A stretch of 6,728 bases of DNA from Planctomycetota bacterium (GCA_017885385.1 JAFNGF010000307.1:4243-10970); one strand, 5' to 3'; shown: positions 1 through 5,720, counted from the first letter of the stretch. Notes: generated by a model from the sequence alone, not told the origin. A program made the numbers and translations.

Positions 1-927
1 GGCGTAAAATCTCTGCGCCAGCTTGCGGACATCCTGGCTTTGGTAATATTGGTCTAAATCCAAATCATAAACCAGCGGCGTTCTCTGGAAGAACGGATCG
101 TGGTAATGCCACGGCATCAGGTCCGCCGGCTTGATATCGTAAGCGTCGGCTAAAACCCGGTCCAGCTCAGCCTTCAAACGGGCAAAGGGGCCGTTGGTTA
201 GCTCGTAAAGCTGCTCAAAGATTCGATCAAGCTCCTGCGGATTCTGCTCGCTGGTGATTATCGAAAACGTGTGGTAGTTATCAAAGCCCAGCTCTCGGGC
301 GGCCTTATTGCGGAGCCTGACCAGTTGGATAAGGTCGCCTGCAATTGCGTTTCCGACCTGCTTGCTGGCTCTCCAGGCCAATTCCCTTTTGCGGCAATCC
401 TTTTCTGTCGTCAAAATGGTGTAAATGTCACTCATTGTCACCGCTTCGCCGTCGATAGTGCCGCGAAAGGTGCTGTACGTCTGCTGGATTTTGCCATCCA
501 GATCAACGATCTCTTTCGACAATGTCGGCTCTATCTGGTTTTGCAGATAAGCGTAGTAAAGCCTGTCCAGTTGACGGGACAGTGGAGCCTGTTTTATCTC
601 GCCGGATTCCCGCAGCTCCTTTAACAGGGCGAATTCATCGCGATTACCATAAACCTGGTGGATGCCCAACTGTAGTCTCTTGAGTCTGTCGTAATCTTCT
701 GCCTTGCCGGTGGTAGAGGCATCCCAGTAGGCAAGGTTGACTTGGGTCGACAAGGGTTCTACTTTTGCGACATGAGCTTCGATGAAATGCGCAAGCCCGT
801 TCCCTCGGCCCTGCTCGGGACGGGCCTGAGCCGGGTCGAAGGATTCGGTCTCTTTCACAGATGGACCGCAGCCGGCGACCAGAAATGCCGCAAGAAACGC
901 ATTAGCAATAACTAACGTGGTCTTCAC
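1..927 (-). CDS. Peptidase family M2 (ACE-like dipeptidyl carboxypeptidase) lipoprotein, partial
   Basis: The frame is open from a GTG at 927 to the left edge: 309 codons, C-terminal part missing. The N-terminus is a lipoprotein signal: basic KTT, a hydrophobic stretch, then lipobox L-V-A-G-C with the lipidated Cys at residue 20, so the mature protein should be membrane-anchored outside the cytoplasm. From about residue 44 it reads like bacterial M2 peptidases: an early FIEAHVAKVEPLSTQ..AYWDA segment, a helix-rich middle, ARELGFDNYHTFSI, and LMPWHYHDPFFQ near residue 282. M2 zinc peptidases usually have about 550-650 residues and release C-terminal dipeptides. The HEXXH zinc motif would lie beyond the window, so activity cannot be judged. 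GTG is chosen because GGAGG sits 6 nt upstream and the signal peptide starts there. Residues about 26-46 come from an inserted repeat. The gene lies 98 nt downstream of the glycyl radical enzyme on the same strand, so co-transcription is possible. Confidence 0.85.
   Translation of the reverse strand, partial: MKTTLVIANAFLAAFLVAGCGPSVKETESFDPAQARPEQGRGNGLAHFIEAHVAKVEPLSTQVNLAYWDASTTGKAEDYDRLKRLQLGIHQVYGNRDEFALLKELRESGEIKQAPLSRQLDRLYYAYLQNQIEPTLSKEIVDLDGKIQQTYSTFRGTIDGEAVTMSDIYTILTTEKDCRKRELAWRASKQVGNAIAGDLIQLVRLRNKAARELGFDNYHTFSIITSEQNPQELDRIFEQLYELTNGPFARLKAELDRVLADAYDIKPADLMPWHYHDPFFQRTPLVYDLDLDQYYQSQDVRKLAQRFYA
791..850 (-). repeat. Hairpin repeat, copy A, in frame inside the lipoprotein gene
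   Basis: About 60 bp closely matching 969-1027 in the same orientation. Read on the minus strand it runs from GACCGAATCCTTCGACC to GGGCTTGC. The core is a hairpin: a 9-nt arm (817-825), a 12-nt loop (805-816) and a 10-nt arm (795-804), giving 9 base pairs with one bulged A. In the gene it encodes residues about 26-46 (around SFDPAQARPEQGRGNGLA), between the lipidated Cys and the peptidase domain, and it keeps the frame open. Confidence 0.75.
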
Positions 928-933
928 AGAAAG

Positions 934-939
934 CCTCCA
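934..939 (-). promoter_or_regulatory. Ribosome binding site deciding the GTG start of the M2 lipoprotein
   Basis: On the minus strand TGGAGG lies 6 nt before the GTG at 927-925. No ATG gives the lipoprotein signal peptide, so this site fixes the unusual start codon. Confidence 0.7.
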
Positions 940-968
940 TCTTTCTTTGTGCGGATTTGGAATTCTCC

Positions 969-1027
969 GCAAGCCCGTCCCCTCGGCAAGCTCGGGGCAG
1001 GCTCTGAGCCGGGTCGAAGGATCGGTC
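969..1027 (-). repeat. Hairpin repeat, copy B, directly after the glycyl radical enzyme stop codon
   Basis: Second copy of the ~60-bp repeat. It begins in the TGA stop of the upstream gene and fills most of the 98-nt gap before the lipoprotein gene. The hairpin arms are 994-1002 and 973-982 with loop 983-993: 9 pairs including one G-U, with the bulged A at the same place as in copy A. One inner pair is C-G here and T-A in copy A, a compensatory change. No T-run follows the stem, so it is not a classical intrinsic terminator. It may affect mRNA stability between the two genes (inference). Confidence 0.75.
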
Positions 1028-3404
1028 AGAATGACTGTTGCTCGGTTCGGGCGATAATTTCATTTTGCAGATCTCTGCCCACGTCGACGAAGTAATCGCT
1101 ATAGCCAGCAACCCTGACGATCAGGTCACGATACTGCTGCGGCTGCTGCTGAGCTTGTCGCAATGTCTCGGCGTCAATAACGTTGAACTGTATGTGATGC
1201 CCGTCGAGCTTAAAGTAGGACCTAATCAGATGAGCGAGTTTTTCAATACCATCATCGCCTGCCAGCACCTGTGGATTGAATTTCATATTTAATAGTGTCC
1301 CGCCGGTACGGGCGTGGTCGATCCTGGCGGCGGATTTAATCACGGCGGTAGGCCCCTTAGTGTCGCAGCCCTGGCTGGGCGAGATGCCCTCGGAGACCGG
1401 CTCGCCGGCCCTTCTGCCGTTGGGTAGTGCGCCGGTTACCGAGCCGAAGTAAACGTGCACCGTTGTGGGCAGCAGATTGACACGATACCTGCCCCCTTTT
1501 GTGTTGGGCCGGCCATTCAATAGCTCGTAATAGACGTCAAATACCTCTTGCACTACGGCATCAGCGTAGTCATCGTCGTTACCATACTTTGGTGAGTGCT
1601 CCCAAAGTTTATGCCGCAATTGTTCATACCCCTGGAAGTCTGCCGCCATAGCGGTAAGAAGCTCATCCATTCCAAGGTCCTGTTTGTCGAAAAGATGATA
1701 CTTGACCGCTGTTAGCGAGTCGGTCACTGTGCCGATGCCTACGCCCTGGATGTAGGTCGTATTATATCGTGCGCCGCCATTGTTGTAATCGAGACCGCGG
1801 GCTATGCAGTCGTCTATCAGCAGGGACATAAATGGAGCCGGCAAATAGCCGGCAAAAAGCCGTTCTATGATGTTGTTGCCCTTGATTTTCAGGTCAATGA
1901 AATACTTAAGCTGCTGTTTGTAGGCATCCATCAACTCTTGATATGAAGTAAACTTGCGGGCATCGCCGGTTTGAGGGCCAAGTTCTTCGCCCGACTTCGG
2001 ATCGACACCATTATTGCACGCCAGCTCGAGAATCTTGGGCCAGTTCATATACCCGGTTAAGATACAGCTTTCCTTGCCGAATGCGCTGACTTCAACGCAG
2101 CCGCTTGGCCCGCCGCCGCGGGCGTCCACGATGCACTTTCCGTCCTGAAGCATCTCCTTGATGATGACGTCGGTGTTAAATACCGAGGGCTGGCCAAAAC
2201 CTGTGCGGATAACCCGGCAGGCCCGCCGCAGGAATCGGTCCGCATTTTTGTTGCTGATTTGAATGCAGGAGCTGGGCTGGGTTAGGCGCATTTCTTCTAC
2301 CACATCCAAAATCAGATATGAAAGGTCGTTAACGGCATCCGAGCCGTCCGCAGGTATCAGCCCGCCCACGTTAATAAGAGCAAAGTCGGTATATGTGCCG
2401 CTTTGCTCTTCCGTTACTCCCACCTTGGGCGGCGCAGGCTGATTATTGAATTTGATCCAGAAACACTGCAAAAGTTCCTTTGCCTGCTCAATCGTCAAAG
2501 CTCCCTCTGCGAGTCCTTTGTTATAGAACGGCTGCAGGTGCTGGTCCAGGCGACCCGGATTAAAAGAGTCCCAGGTATTTAGCTCAGTGATCACGCCCAG
2601 GTGCACGAACCAATAGTACTGCAGGGCTTCCCGGAAGTCACGCGGCGCATTGGCCGGCACCCACGAGCAAACCTGGGCGATGCGCTGCAGTTCCTGCCGA
2701 CGAACCGGATCGGTTTCATTGCTGCTCAGCTCCAGCGCCTTATCCGCGTGGCGTTTGGCATAAGTGATAAGGGCGTCGGCACAGATTTCCATAGCCTGAT
2801 ACTGCTGGTCTTTCTCGTAGGCGTGCGGGTCGTTCAGGTAGTCAAGTTTCGCACGGTGTTCTGTGATGTCGCGATTAAAGTCTAACATGCCTTTGCGGTA
2901 GATTTTATCGCCCAGAACTGCGTGTCCAGGAGCTCGCTGCTCCATAAACTCGGTGAACACGCCCGCCTCGAAGGCTCGATGCCACTGCTTATCCATCAGG
3001 GCAAAAATTCTCTCCCGCATCGTTTTGCCGGACCAGAAAGGAATGATTTTCTCCTGGTAAACCTTTCGCACTTCGTCGGTGACGACGAAAGAGGTTTTTT
3101 CCCGGCTGTTAATTATCCGCAGGTCTTGTAGACTGTGGCAGCACAACTCCGGATACGTCGGGGTGGCCTTCGGCGCCGGACCGCGTTCGCCTACTATAAG
3201 CTCACCATCATTGATGCATATAGTCTTTTTCTCCATTAGATGTTTGAATGCCAGTGCCCGGCAGACGACGGCAGACTCGCGAGCGGGAATGTCACTCTGA
3301 TAAAATTCGGTTATCAATTCCGCGCGTTCGGTTGAAATATATGGCTTGGTTTCAACGCTCTGCTTACGAAGTTTCGCTACTCTTTCATTCATAGCGCTAC
3401 CCAT
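1026..3404 (-). CDS. hypD: Glycyl radical enzyme, trans-4-hydroxy-L-proline dehydratase (HypD)-like
   Basis: A complete 792-aa glycyl radical enzyme with a pyruvate-formate-lyase-type barrel followed by a C-terminal glycyl radical domain. The thiyl-radical motif is GCVE (C436, E438); the radical loop is RVAGYSDYF with G767. Length and sequence follow HypD throughout, including EFMEQRAPGH (H161), TELNTWD (D279), YTDF (F341), TGYMNWPK (Y452) and LLPTT (T647). As I recall the HypD structure work, these positions line its substrate site. HypD dehydrates trans-4-hydroxy-L-proline to 1-pyrroline-5-carboxylate in the anaerobic cytoplasm, and a proline-forming reductase normally follows. No such reductase is in this window. 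The segment after the active Cys (VSAFGKES) differs from the TGCFGKEA I remember for HypD, so a related substrate, or the C-N-cleaving hydroxyproline enzyme HplG, remains possible. The start at 3404 matches the HypD N-terminus in length; M5 (3392) is the alternative. The start overlaps the activase gene by 8 nt, suggesting translational coupling. Confidence 0.85.
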   Translation of the reverse strand: MGSAMNERVAKLRKQSVETKPYISTERAELITEFYQSDIPARESAVVCRALAFKHLMEKKTICINDGELIVGERGPAPKATPTYPELCCHSLQDLRIINSREKTSFVVTDEVRKVYQEKIIPFWSGKTMRERIFALMDKQWHRAFEAGVFTEFMEQRAPGHAVLGDKIYRKGMLDFNRDITEHRAKLDYLNDPHAYEKDQQYQAMEICADALITYAKRHADKALELSSNETDPVRRQELQRIAQVCSWVPANAPRDFREALQYYWFVHLGVITELNTWDSFNPGRLDQHLQPFYNKGLAEGALTIEQAKELLQCFWIKFNNQPAPPKVGVTEEQSGTYTDFALINVGGLIPADGSDAVNDLSYLILDVVEEMRLTQPSSCIQISNKNADRFLRRACRVIRTGFGQPSVFNTDVIIKEMLQDGKCIVDARGGGPSGCVEVSAFGKESCILTGYMNWPKILELACNNGVDPKSGEELGPQTGDARKFTSYQELMDAYKQQLKYFIDLKIKGNNIIERLFAGYLPAPFMSLLIDDCIARGLDYNNGGARYNTTYIQGVGIGTVTDSLTAVKYHLFDKQDLGMDELLTAMAADFQGYEQLRHKLWEHSPKYGNDDDYADAVVQEVFDVYYELLNGRPNTKGGRYRVNLLPTTVHVYFGSVTGALPNGRRAGEPVSEGISPSQGCDTKGPTAVIKSAARIDHARTGGTLLNMKFNPQVLAGDDGIEKLAHLIRSYFKLDGHHIQFNVIDAETLRQAQQQPQQYRDLIVRVAGYSDYFVDVGRDLQNEIIARTEQQSF

Positions 3405-4308
3405 TCATCTTGACTTCCAGGCCGAAGCCGCGAAGAGCATTTGCAATATTGTTCATAAGCTCAGCGTCAGGAATCTCGGCTCGGATAATATCGTAGTCTG
3501 TCAGTAATCGAGCCGACTTTCCTCTGCCGCCGGGGTTGAACGGCAAAATGTCGACTCGGCGGACGCCGTGCAGAGACGCCACAAATTCGCCCGTCATTGT
3601 AATATTTGTCCGGTCGTCGTTAAATCCCGGAATGATTGGAATTCTGATTATTATTTCCTTGCCCGTGTTCGAGAGCCATTCAATGTTGCGTAGGATTAGA
3701 TTATTATCCACGCCGGTAAGACGCTTGTGCGCATCTTTATCCAGGTGCTTTAGATCACAGAGAAATAAGTCCGCCTTTTCGGCGACTTTTTCGATAAGTG
3801 CCGGCTCAGCATAGCAGGTGGTATCGACGGCTGAGTGTATCTCGTCGCTCCGGCATTTTTCCAGCAGCGCCAAAAGGAAATCCGCCTGCATAAGCGGCTC
3901 GCCTCCGGAGAATGTCACTCCGCCGGCAGACTGGTCATAAAAAACGATGTCTTTTTTCACTTCGCTTAGGACCTGGCCGACGGTCACTTGCCGGCCTATA
4001 ATCTCTCTGGCGCCTGCCACGCAGGCGGCGACACATTCGCTACAGAGTTTACACTTTTCTGCATCGGTAATCGGTCCGTTTTCTGCAAGCGTAATAGCCT
4101 GATTCCGGCATACTGTCACACATTGACCGCATCTGATGCAGCGGCTCTTTCGGAAGCCAAGCTCCGGAAGCGGCTTCCAGCTTTCGGGATTATGGCACCA
4201 CCTGCACCGCAATGGGCAGCCTTTGAAGAAGACGGTTGTGCGGATGCCGGGGCCATCGTGTATGGCATATTTCTGAATGTCAAAAATATGCCCGGTCAGC
4301 TCTTTCAT
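3397..4308 (-). CDS. hypE: Glycyl radical enzyme activating enzyme (radical SAM, HypE-like)
   Basis: 303 aa from the ATG at 4308. It is the radical-SAM partner that uses S-adenosylmethionine and a 4Fe-4S cluster to abstract hydrogen from the radical glycine (G767) of the neighbouring enzyme. Visible in order: the N-terminal IHDGPGIRTTVFFKGC segment typical of these activases, the cluster motif C31-x3-C35-x2-C38, a ferredoxin-like insert with two CxxCxxCxxxC sets (C57/60/63/67 and C86/89/92/96), then SGGEP (134-138) for SAM binding. An in-frame ATG at 4425 would add 39 residues. I reject it because the extra part reads through an AT-rich repeat (ILNCRFSIFNCQSS) and lies at or upstream of the predicted transcription start. 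The normal family N-terminus begins at MKELTGHIFDIQ. No clear Shine-Dalgarno precedes 4308. The activase gene comes first and the enzyme second in the operon. Confidence 0.92.
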   Translation of the reverse strand: MKELTGHIFDIQKYAIHDGPGIRTTVFFKGCPLRCRWCHNPESWKPLPELGFRKSRCIRCGQCVTVCRNQAITLAENGPITDAEKCKLCSECVAACVAGAREIIGRQVTVGQVLSEVKKDIVFYDQSAGGVTFSGGEPLMQADFLLALLEKCRSDEIHSAVDTTCYAEPALIEKVAEKADLFLCDLKHLDKDAHKRLTGVDNNLILRNIEWLSNTGKEIIIRIPIIPGFNDDRTNITMTGEFVASLHGVRRVDILPFNPGGRGKSARLLTDYDIIRAEIPDAELMNNIANALRGFGLEVKMNG

Positions 4309-4310
4309 TG

Positions 4311-4350
4311 ATGATTGACAATTGAAAATCGAAAATCGACAATTCAAAAT
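4311..4350. repeat. AT-rich AATTG/GAAAATC short tandem repeat
   Basis: Low-complexity block with two GACAATT units flanking two GAAAATC units, ending 2 nt before the activase start codon. It shares a 12-mer with one mismatch (GATTGACAATTG versus GATTGTCAATTG) with the block at 5721-5757. It explains the spurious in-frame extension of the activase gene. Confidence 0.6.
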
Positions 4351-4415
4351 GCCCGTGTCATCTGCACTATTTTTCACGGCACGTTCCTTATCTACTGTCC
4401 CCACAGTCTTAGGCA

Positions 4416-4444
4416 AGTGTATCAAATCCGCGTACCAGCTGCAA
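4416..4444 (-). promoter_or_regulatory. Putative sigma70-type promoter of the activase-dehydratase operon
   Basis: Minus strand: TTGCAG (4444-4439), a 17-nt spacer, then TACACT (4421-4416) preceded by TGA, which gives an extended -10 TGn. Transcription would begin near 4409, leaving a leader of about 100 nt before the ATG at 4308. The leader contains a small hairpin, ACTGT-CCCC-ACAGT in plus-strand reading (4394-4407). Motif match only. Confidence 0.35.
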
Positions 4445-4477
4445 TCACCGCATCTCGGCCAAATTAACCGCAGAGAA

Positions 4478-4530
4478 TCCCCGCGTGCGCGGATGATCCG
4501 CCACAGGCGGACCCCTGCGAAGGCGGGGGG
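4478..4530. repeat. Three tandem GC-rich palindromes (REP-like cluster)
   Basis: Three adjacent inverted repeats: CCGCG-TG-CGCGG (4481-4492, extendable to ATCC...GGAT), TCCGCC-ACA-GGCGGA (4497-4511), and CCCC-(9 nt)-GGGG (4512-4528). This head-to-tail arrangement is what dispersed extragenic palindromic repeats look like. No transposase is present nearby. Only one cluster is seen here, so dispersal across the genome is inferred. Confidence 0.55.
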
Positions 4531-4564
4531 CGCCGAGAAGAATTTAGATTGGTAAACTCAGCGT

Positions 4565-4583
4565 GCTCCCCGAGCAGGGGGGC
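4565..4583. repeat. Isolated GC-rich hairpin
   Basis: GCTCCCC and GGGGGGC flank GAGCA, giving a 7-bp stem with one T-G pair. No T-run follows on either strand, so it is probably part of the surrounding palindrome-rich spacer rather than a terminator. Confidence 0.4.
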
Positions 4584-4678
4584 TGATCGCCCTGCGAGCT
4601 CGGCGGTAAGAATTAAGCAGACTGCGAGTGCGGGTGCAATTGGTGCGAGGCTAATGCAAAAAAAGACGTCGTCTATTG

Positions 4679-4701
4679 AAAAAAAGCCGAAAATTTTCGA
4701 C
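4679..4701 (-). terminator. Intrinsic terminator-like hairpin on the minus strand
   Basis: Minus-strand stem GTCGAA-AATT-TTCGGC (4701-4686, 6 pairs with one G-U), followed at once by seven T (4685-4679). A second weak stem AGAC-GAC-GTCT (4674-4664) with another seven-T run (4664-4658) lies just downstream, so the end may be double. The stem is A/T-rich and modest. It would end the candidate RNA, or transcripts from the small ORF at 5115-4915. Confidence 0.45.
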
Positions 4702-4794
4702 CTTTTTGTTCTGTGAACAAATAGGGCTTTCATCGGGTCGTTTCGTGTTATCGGAGCTAACTGGGACAAACTGCCGAGCACGGGAGGACGACCC
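4679..4794 (-). ncRNA. Candidate structured non-coding RNA, unclassified
   Basis: Read on the minus strand. A long nested stem is formed by GGGTCGT/ACGACCC (4735-4741 with 4788-4794), CGTG/CACG (4744-4747 with 4779-4782) and TCGG/CCGA (4751-4754 with 4774-4777), together 15 pairs. It is followed by a perfect hairpin TTTGTTC-TGT-GAACAAA (4705-4721) and then a terminator-like stem with a T7 run. That order, a multi-helix domain then a stem plus U-run, is typical of small RNAs or leader RNAs. I recognise no known RNA family or riboswitch. No promoter was clearly seen upstream. The region might equally be decayed repeats. Confidence 0.35.
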
Positions 4795-4843
4795 ACCGGT
4801 GCGGAAACAGAGGCTGGGGCAAGTAAATGAAGGTGAGAAGATT

Positions 4844-4863
4844 GCCGGCAGCCGGCCGTTTTT
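4844..4863 (+). terminator. Possible plus-strand terminator hairpin
   Basis: GCCGG-CAG-CCGGC (4844-4856), then CG and five T (4859-4863). The 5-bp GC stem with a T-run fits a weak intrinsic terminator on the plus strand, but no plus-strand gene precedes it in the window. Confidence 0.25.
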
Positions 4864-4914
4864 ACCTGGGCTAAACCACGCTGCCTTGCCCGCCTGCCAG
4901 GGATAAATAATCGC

Positions 4915-5115
4915 TCAAGAATCACAGCGTAATATGCCGATTTGATAATAGAGTCGTCTGAGAACAAACAGTGGGGCAGAAATCACCAGTTGTGCTGCGT
5001 GAGCTTTTGAGTGTGTTGCCCCTGTGATGCACAAGGCGAGCATTCCAGACATGACCAGAAGTTGGATAAAGGGATAGTCTCGCAGTTGCTGATCCAGGGG
5101 CTTTTTGTTTGACAT
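4915..5115 (-). CDS. Small predicted membrane protein, 66 aa, unknown function
   Basis: 66-aa frame MSNKKPLDQQLRDYPFIQ... with two hydrophobic segments, about residues 16-33 and 41-58, separated by a short polar THSKAHA turn and followed by RRLYY. The short charged N-terminus and two-helix hairpin look like a genuine small inner-membrane protein, though I recognise no family. The frame stays open upstream to 5220, but that part runs through a palindromic repeat (NPDTIGTSG...), so the ATG at 5115 is preferred. The ribosome binding site is weak (GAG about 6 nt upstream). Stop TGA at 4917-4915. It could still be a chance open frame in spacer DNA. Confidence 0.45.
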   Translation of the reverse strand: MSNKKPLDQQLRDYPFIQLLVMSGMLALCITGATHSKAHAAQLVISAPLFVLRRLYYQIGILRCDS

Positions 5116-5185
5116 ATTTTTCTCGACGCCGGCTTCCACAGTCAGCCAGGCCAAATCCAACCACGATCCAGGCGCCGCAAAAAGG

Positions 5186-5214
5186 AATCCCGATGTCCCG
5201 ATTGTATCGGGATT
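5186..5214. repeat. Nested palindrome, likely dispersed repeat
   Basis: AATCCCGAT (5186-5194) and ATCGGGATT (5206-5214) are perfect inverted arms. The spacer carries a second TCCCGAT (5196-5202), which can pair instead with ATCGGGA across a TGT loop. Two alternative stems share one arm. It lies between the divergent small ORF (minus) and the 131-aa gene (plus). Confidence 0.5.
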
Positions 5215-5266
5215 CGGCATTTTCTAAACGCACCCGGGATCTTTCGCACAGATTCCCTCCGTGCCT

Positions 5267-5294
5267 TTGTGTCGCGGCGCAGATAAGTTATATT
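5267..5294 (+). promoter_or_regulatory. Weak putative promoter of the 131-aa membrane protein gene
   Basis: TTGTGT (5267-5272), a 16-nt spacer, then TATATT (5289-5294); TATTAT at 5291-5296 is an alternative -10. The only AT-rich stretch before the gene is here, about 25-30 nt upstream of the ATG. Motif match only. Confidence 0.3.
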
Positions 5295-5302
5295 ATATGT
5301 AT

Positions 5303-5309
5303 GGGGGGA
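5303..5309 (+). promoter_or_regulatory. G-rich ribosome binding site of the 131-aa gene, long spacing
   Basis: GGGGGGA lies 11 nt before the ATG at 5321. It can pair with the 16S tail through GGGG(G)A, but the spacing is longer than the usual 5-9 nt. The only alternative nearby is weak AAAAGA. Confidence 0.4.
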
Positions 5310-5320
5310 TATAAAAGACC

Positions 5321-5716
5321 ATGAATGTAAAAAGCAGATGGCGTGAAATTACGCTCTTCCTGGCGATAGCTGCAGGCATCTTCTGTGCGTGCTATTGCGT
5401 TCTGTCAATGGCCAATAATTACTACGTAGCACGCTATAACCTGGATATTTACACGCAGGACCTGCAAGGCTGGGACGCCTGTCGCCAGACGGAACCAGGC
5501 TATTATAGGGCCAACGCGGAGGTGGTTAACTCCTGCCTGAAGAATCTGGGCGCAGCCCGAGAAAATTTCTGGGTAAATCTACCAACGGGTCAATTAGTAG
5601 GGTTGTTTGTGCTGGCAGGCTTGGGCGGAGCAGCCGGCGGCTATCTATCCACCTGGGCGGCGGCCTGGTTTGGCGGCTCGGTTATAGGCAAATTAATCAG
5701 GCGGCTCGGCCTTTAA
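5321..5716 (+). CDS. Two-segment membrane protein, 131 aa, unknown function
   Basis: A complete 131-aa frame with a basic start (MNVKSRWRE), a first membrane segment at about residues 10-30 (rich in small residues, with three Cys), a loop of about 60 residues, and a second membrane segment at about 91-123 rich in Gly and Ala (LAGLGGAAGG), ending in the basic tail KLIRRLGL. The loop contains C54 and C72, several Tyr and Trp, and is probably extracytoplasmic, since both ends are basic and should stay inside (positive-inside rule); a disulfide is then possible. Composition and topology support a real inner-membrane protein. I recognise no family or motif, so no function is offered. It stands alone on the plus strand and converges on the beta-helix gene 24 nt away. 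Stop TAA. Confidence 0.75.
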   Translation: MNVKSRWREITLFLAIAAGIFCACYCVLSMANNYYVARYNLDIYTQDLQGWDACRQTEPGYYRANAEVVNSCLKNLGAARENFWVNLPTGQLVGLFVLAGLGGAAGGYLSTWAAAWFGGSVIGKLIRRLGL

Positions 5717-5720
5717 TCGC

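Larger units (their letters stand above)
4309..4914. other. Long spacer without a convincing gene, rich in inverted repeats
   Basis: About 600 nt between the activase start and the small membrane ORF. It holds the AT-rich repeat, the operon promoter, three adjacent GC-rich palindromes, a further hairpin, a candidate structured RNA and a GC hairpin with a T-run. A minus-strand frame is open from 4967 to 4464, but it runs through all the palindromes and matches no family I recognise. Confidence 0.6.

Noticed and set aside
271..624. 117-codon plus-strand open frame
   Set aside because: It lies opposite the M2 peptidase gene, whose frame carries a lipobox and clear family motifs.
969..1002. Hairpin after the dehydratase gene as an intrinsic terminator
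   Set aside because: The stem is strong but is followed by TTGCGGAG rather than a T-run, and the same hairpin occurs inside a coding region.
902..1111. 69-codon minus-strand frame across the end of the dehydratase gene and the spacer
   Set aside because: It translates repeat copy B and overlaps both real genes in another frame.
1026..3404. Pyruvate formate-lyase, glycerol/propanediol dehydratase or choline lyase as the identity of the glycyl radical enzyme
   Set aside because: Pyruvate formate-lyase has two adjacent Cys in place of GCVE. The other classes differ along the whole length, while the match to HypD is continuous. No microcompartment shell genes are present.
4464..4967. 167-codon minus-strand open frame, with an internal ATG at 4733 (MKALFVHRTKRSK..., followed by a hydrophobic stretch)
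   Set aside because: It runs through the nested stem, the T-runs and the tandem palindromes, has no ribosome binding site at 4967 or 4733, and ends in low-complexity sequence. The internal part looks faintly like a signal-anchored peptide, so a short product from 4733 is not fully excluded.
4309..5320. CRISPR array, tRNA or known riboswitch in the long spacer
   Set aside because: There are no regularly spaced direct repeats, no cloverleaf with a T-loop motif, and no core motif of a riboswitch class I know (TPP, cobalamin, SAM, glycine, c-di-GMP, fluoride).
5109..5324. 71-codon plus-strand frame overlapping the start of the 131-aa gene
   Set aside because: It reads through the nested palindrome, has no ribosome binding site and shows no protein-like features.
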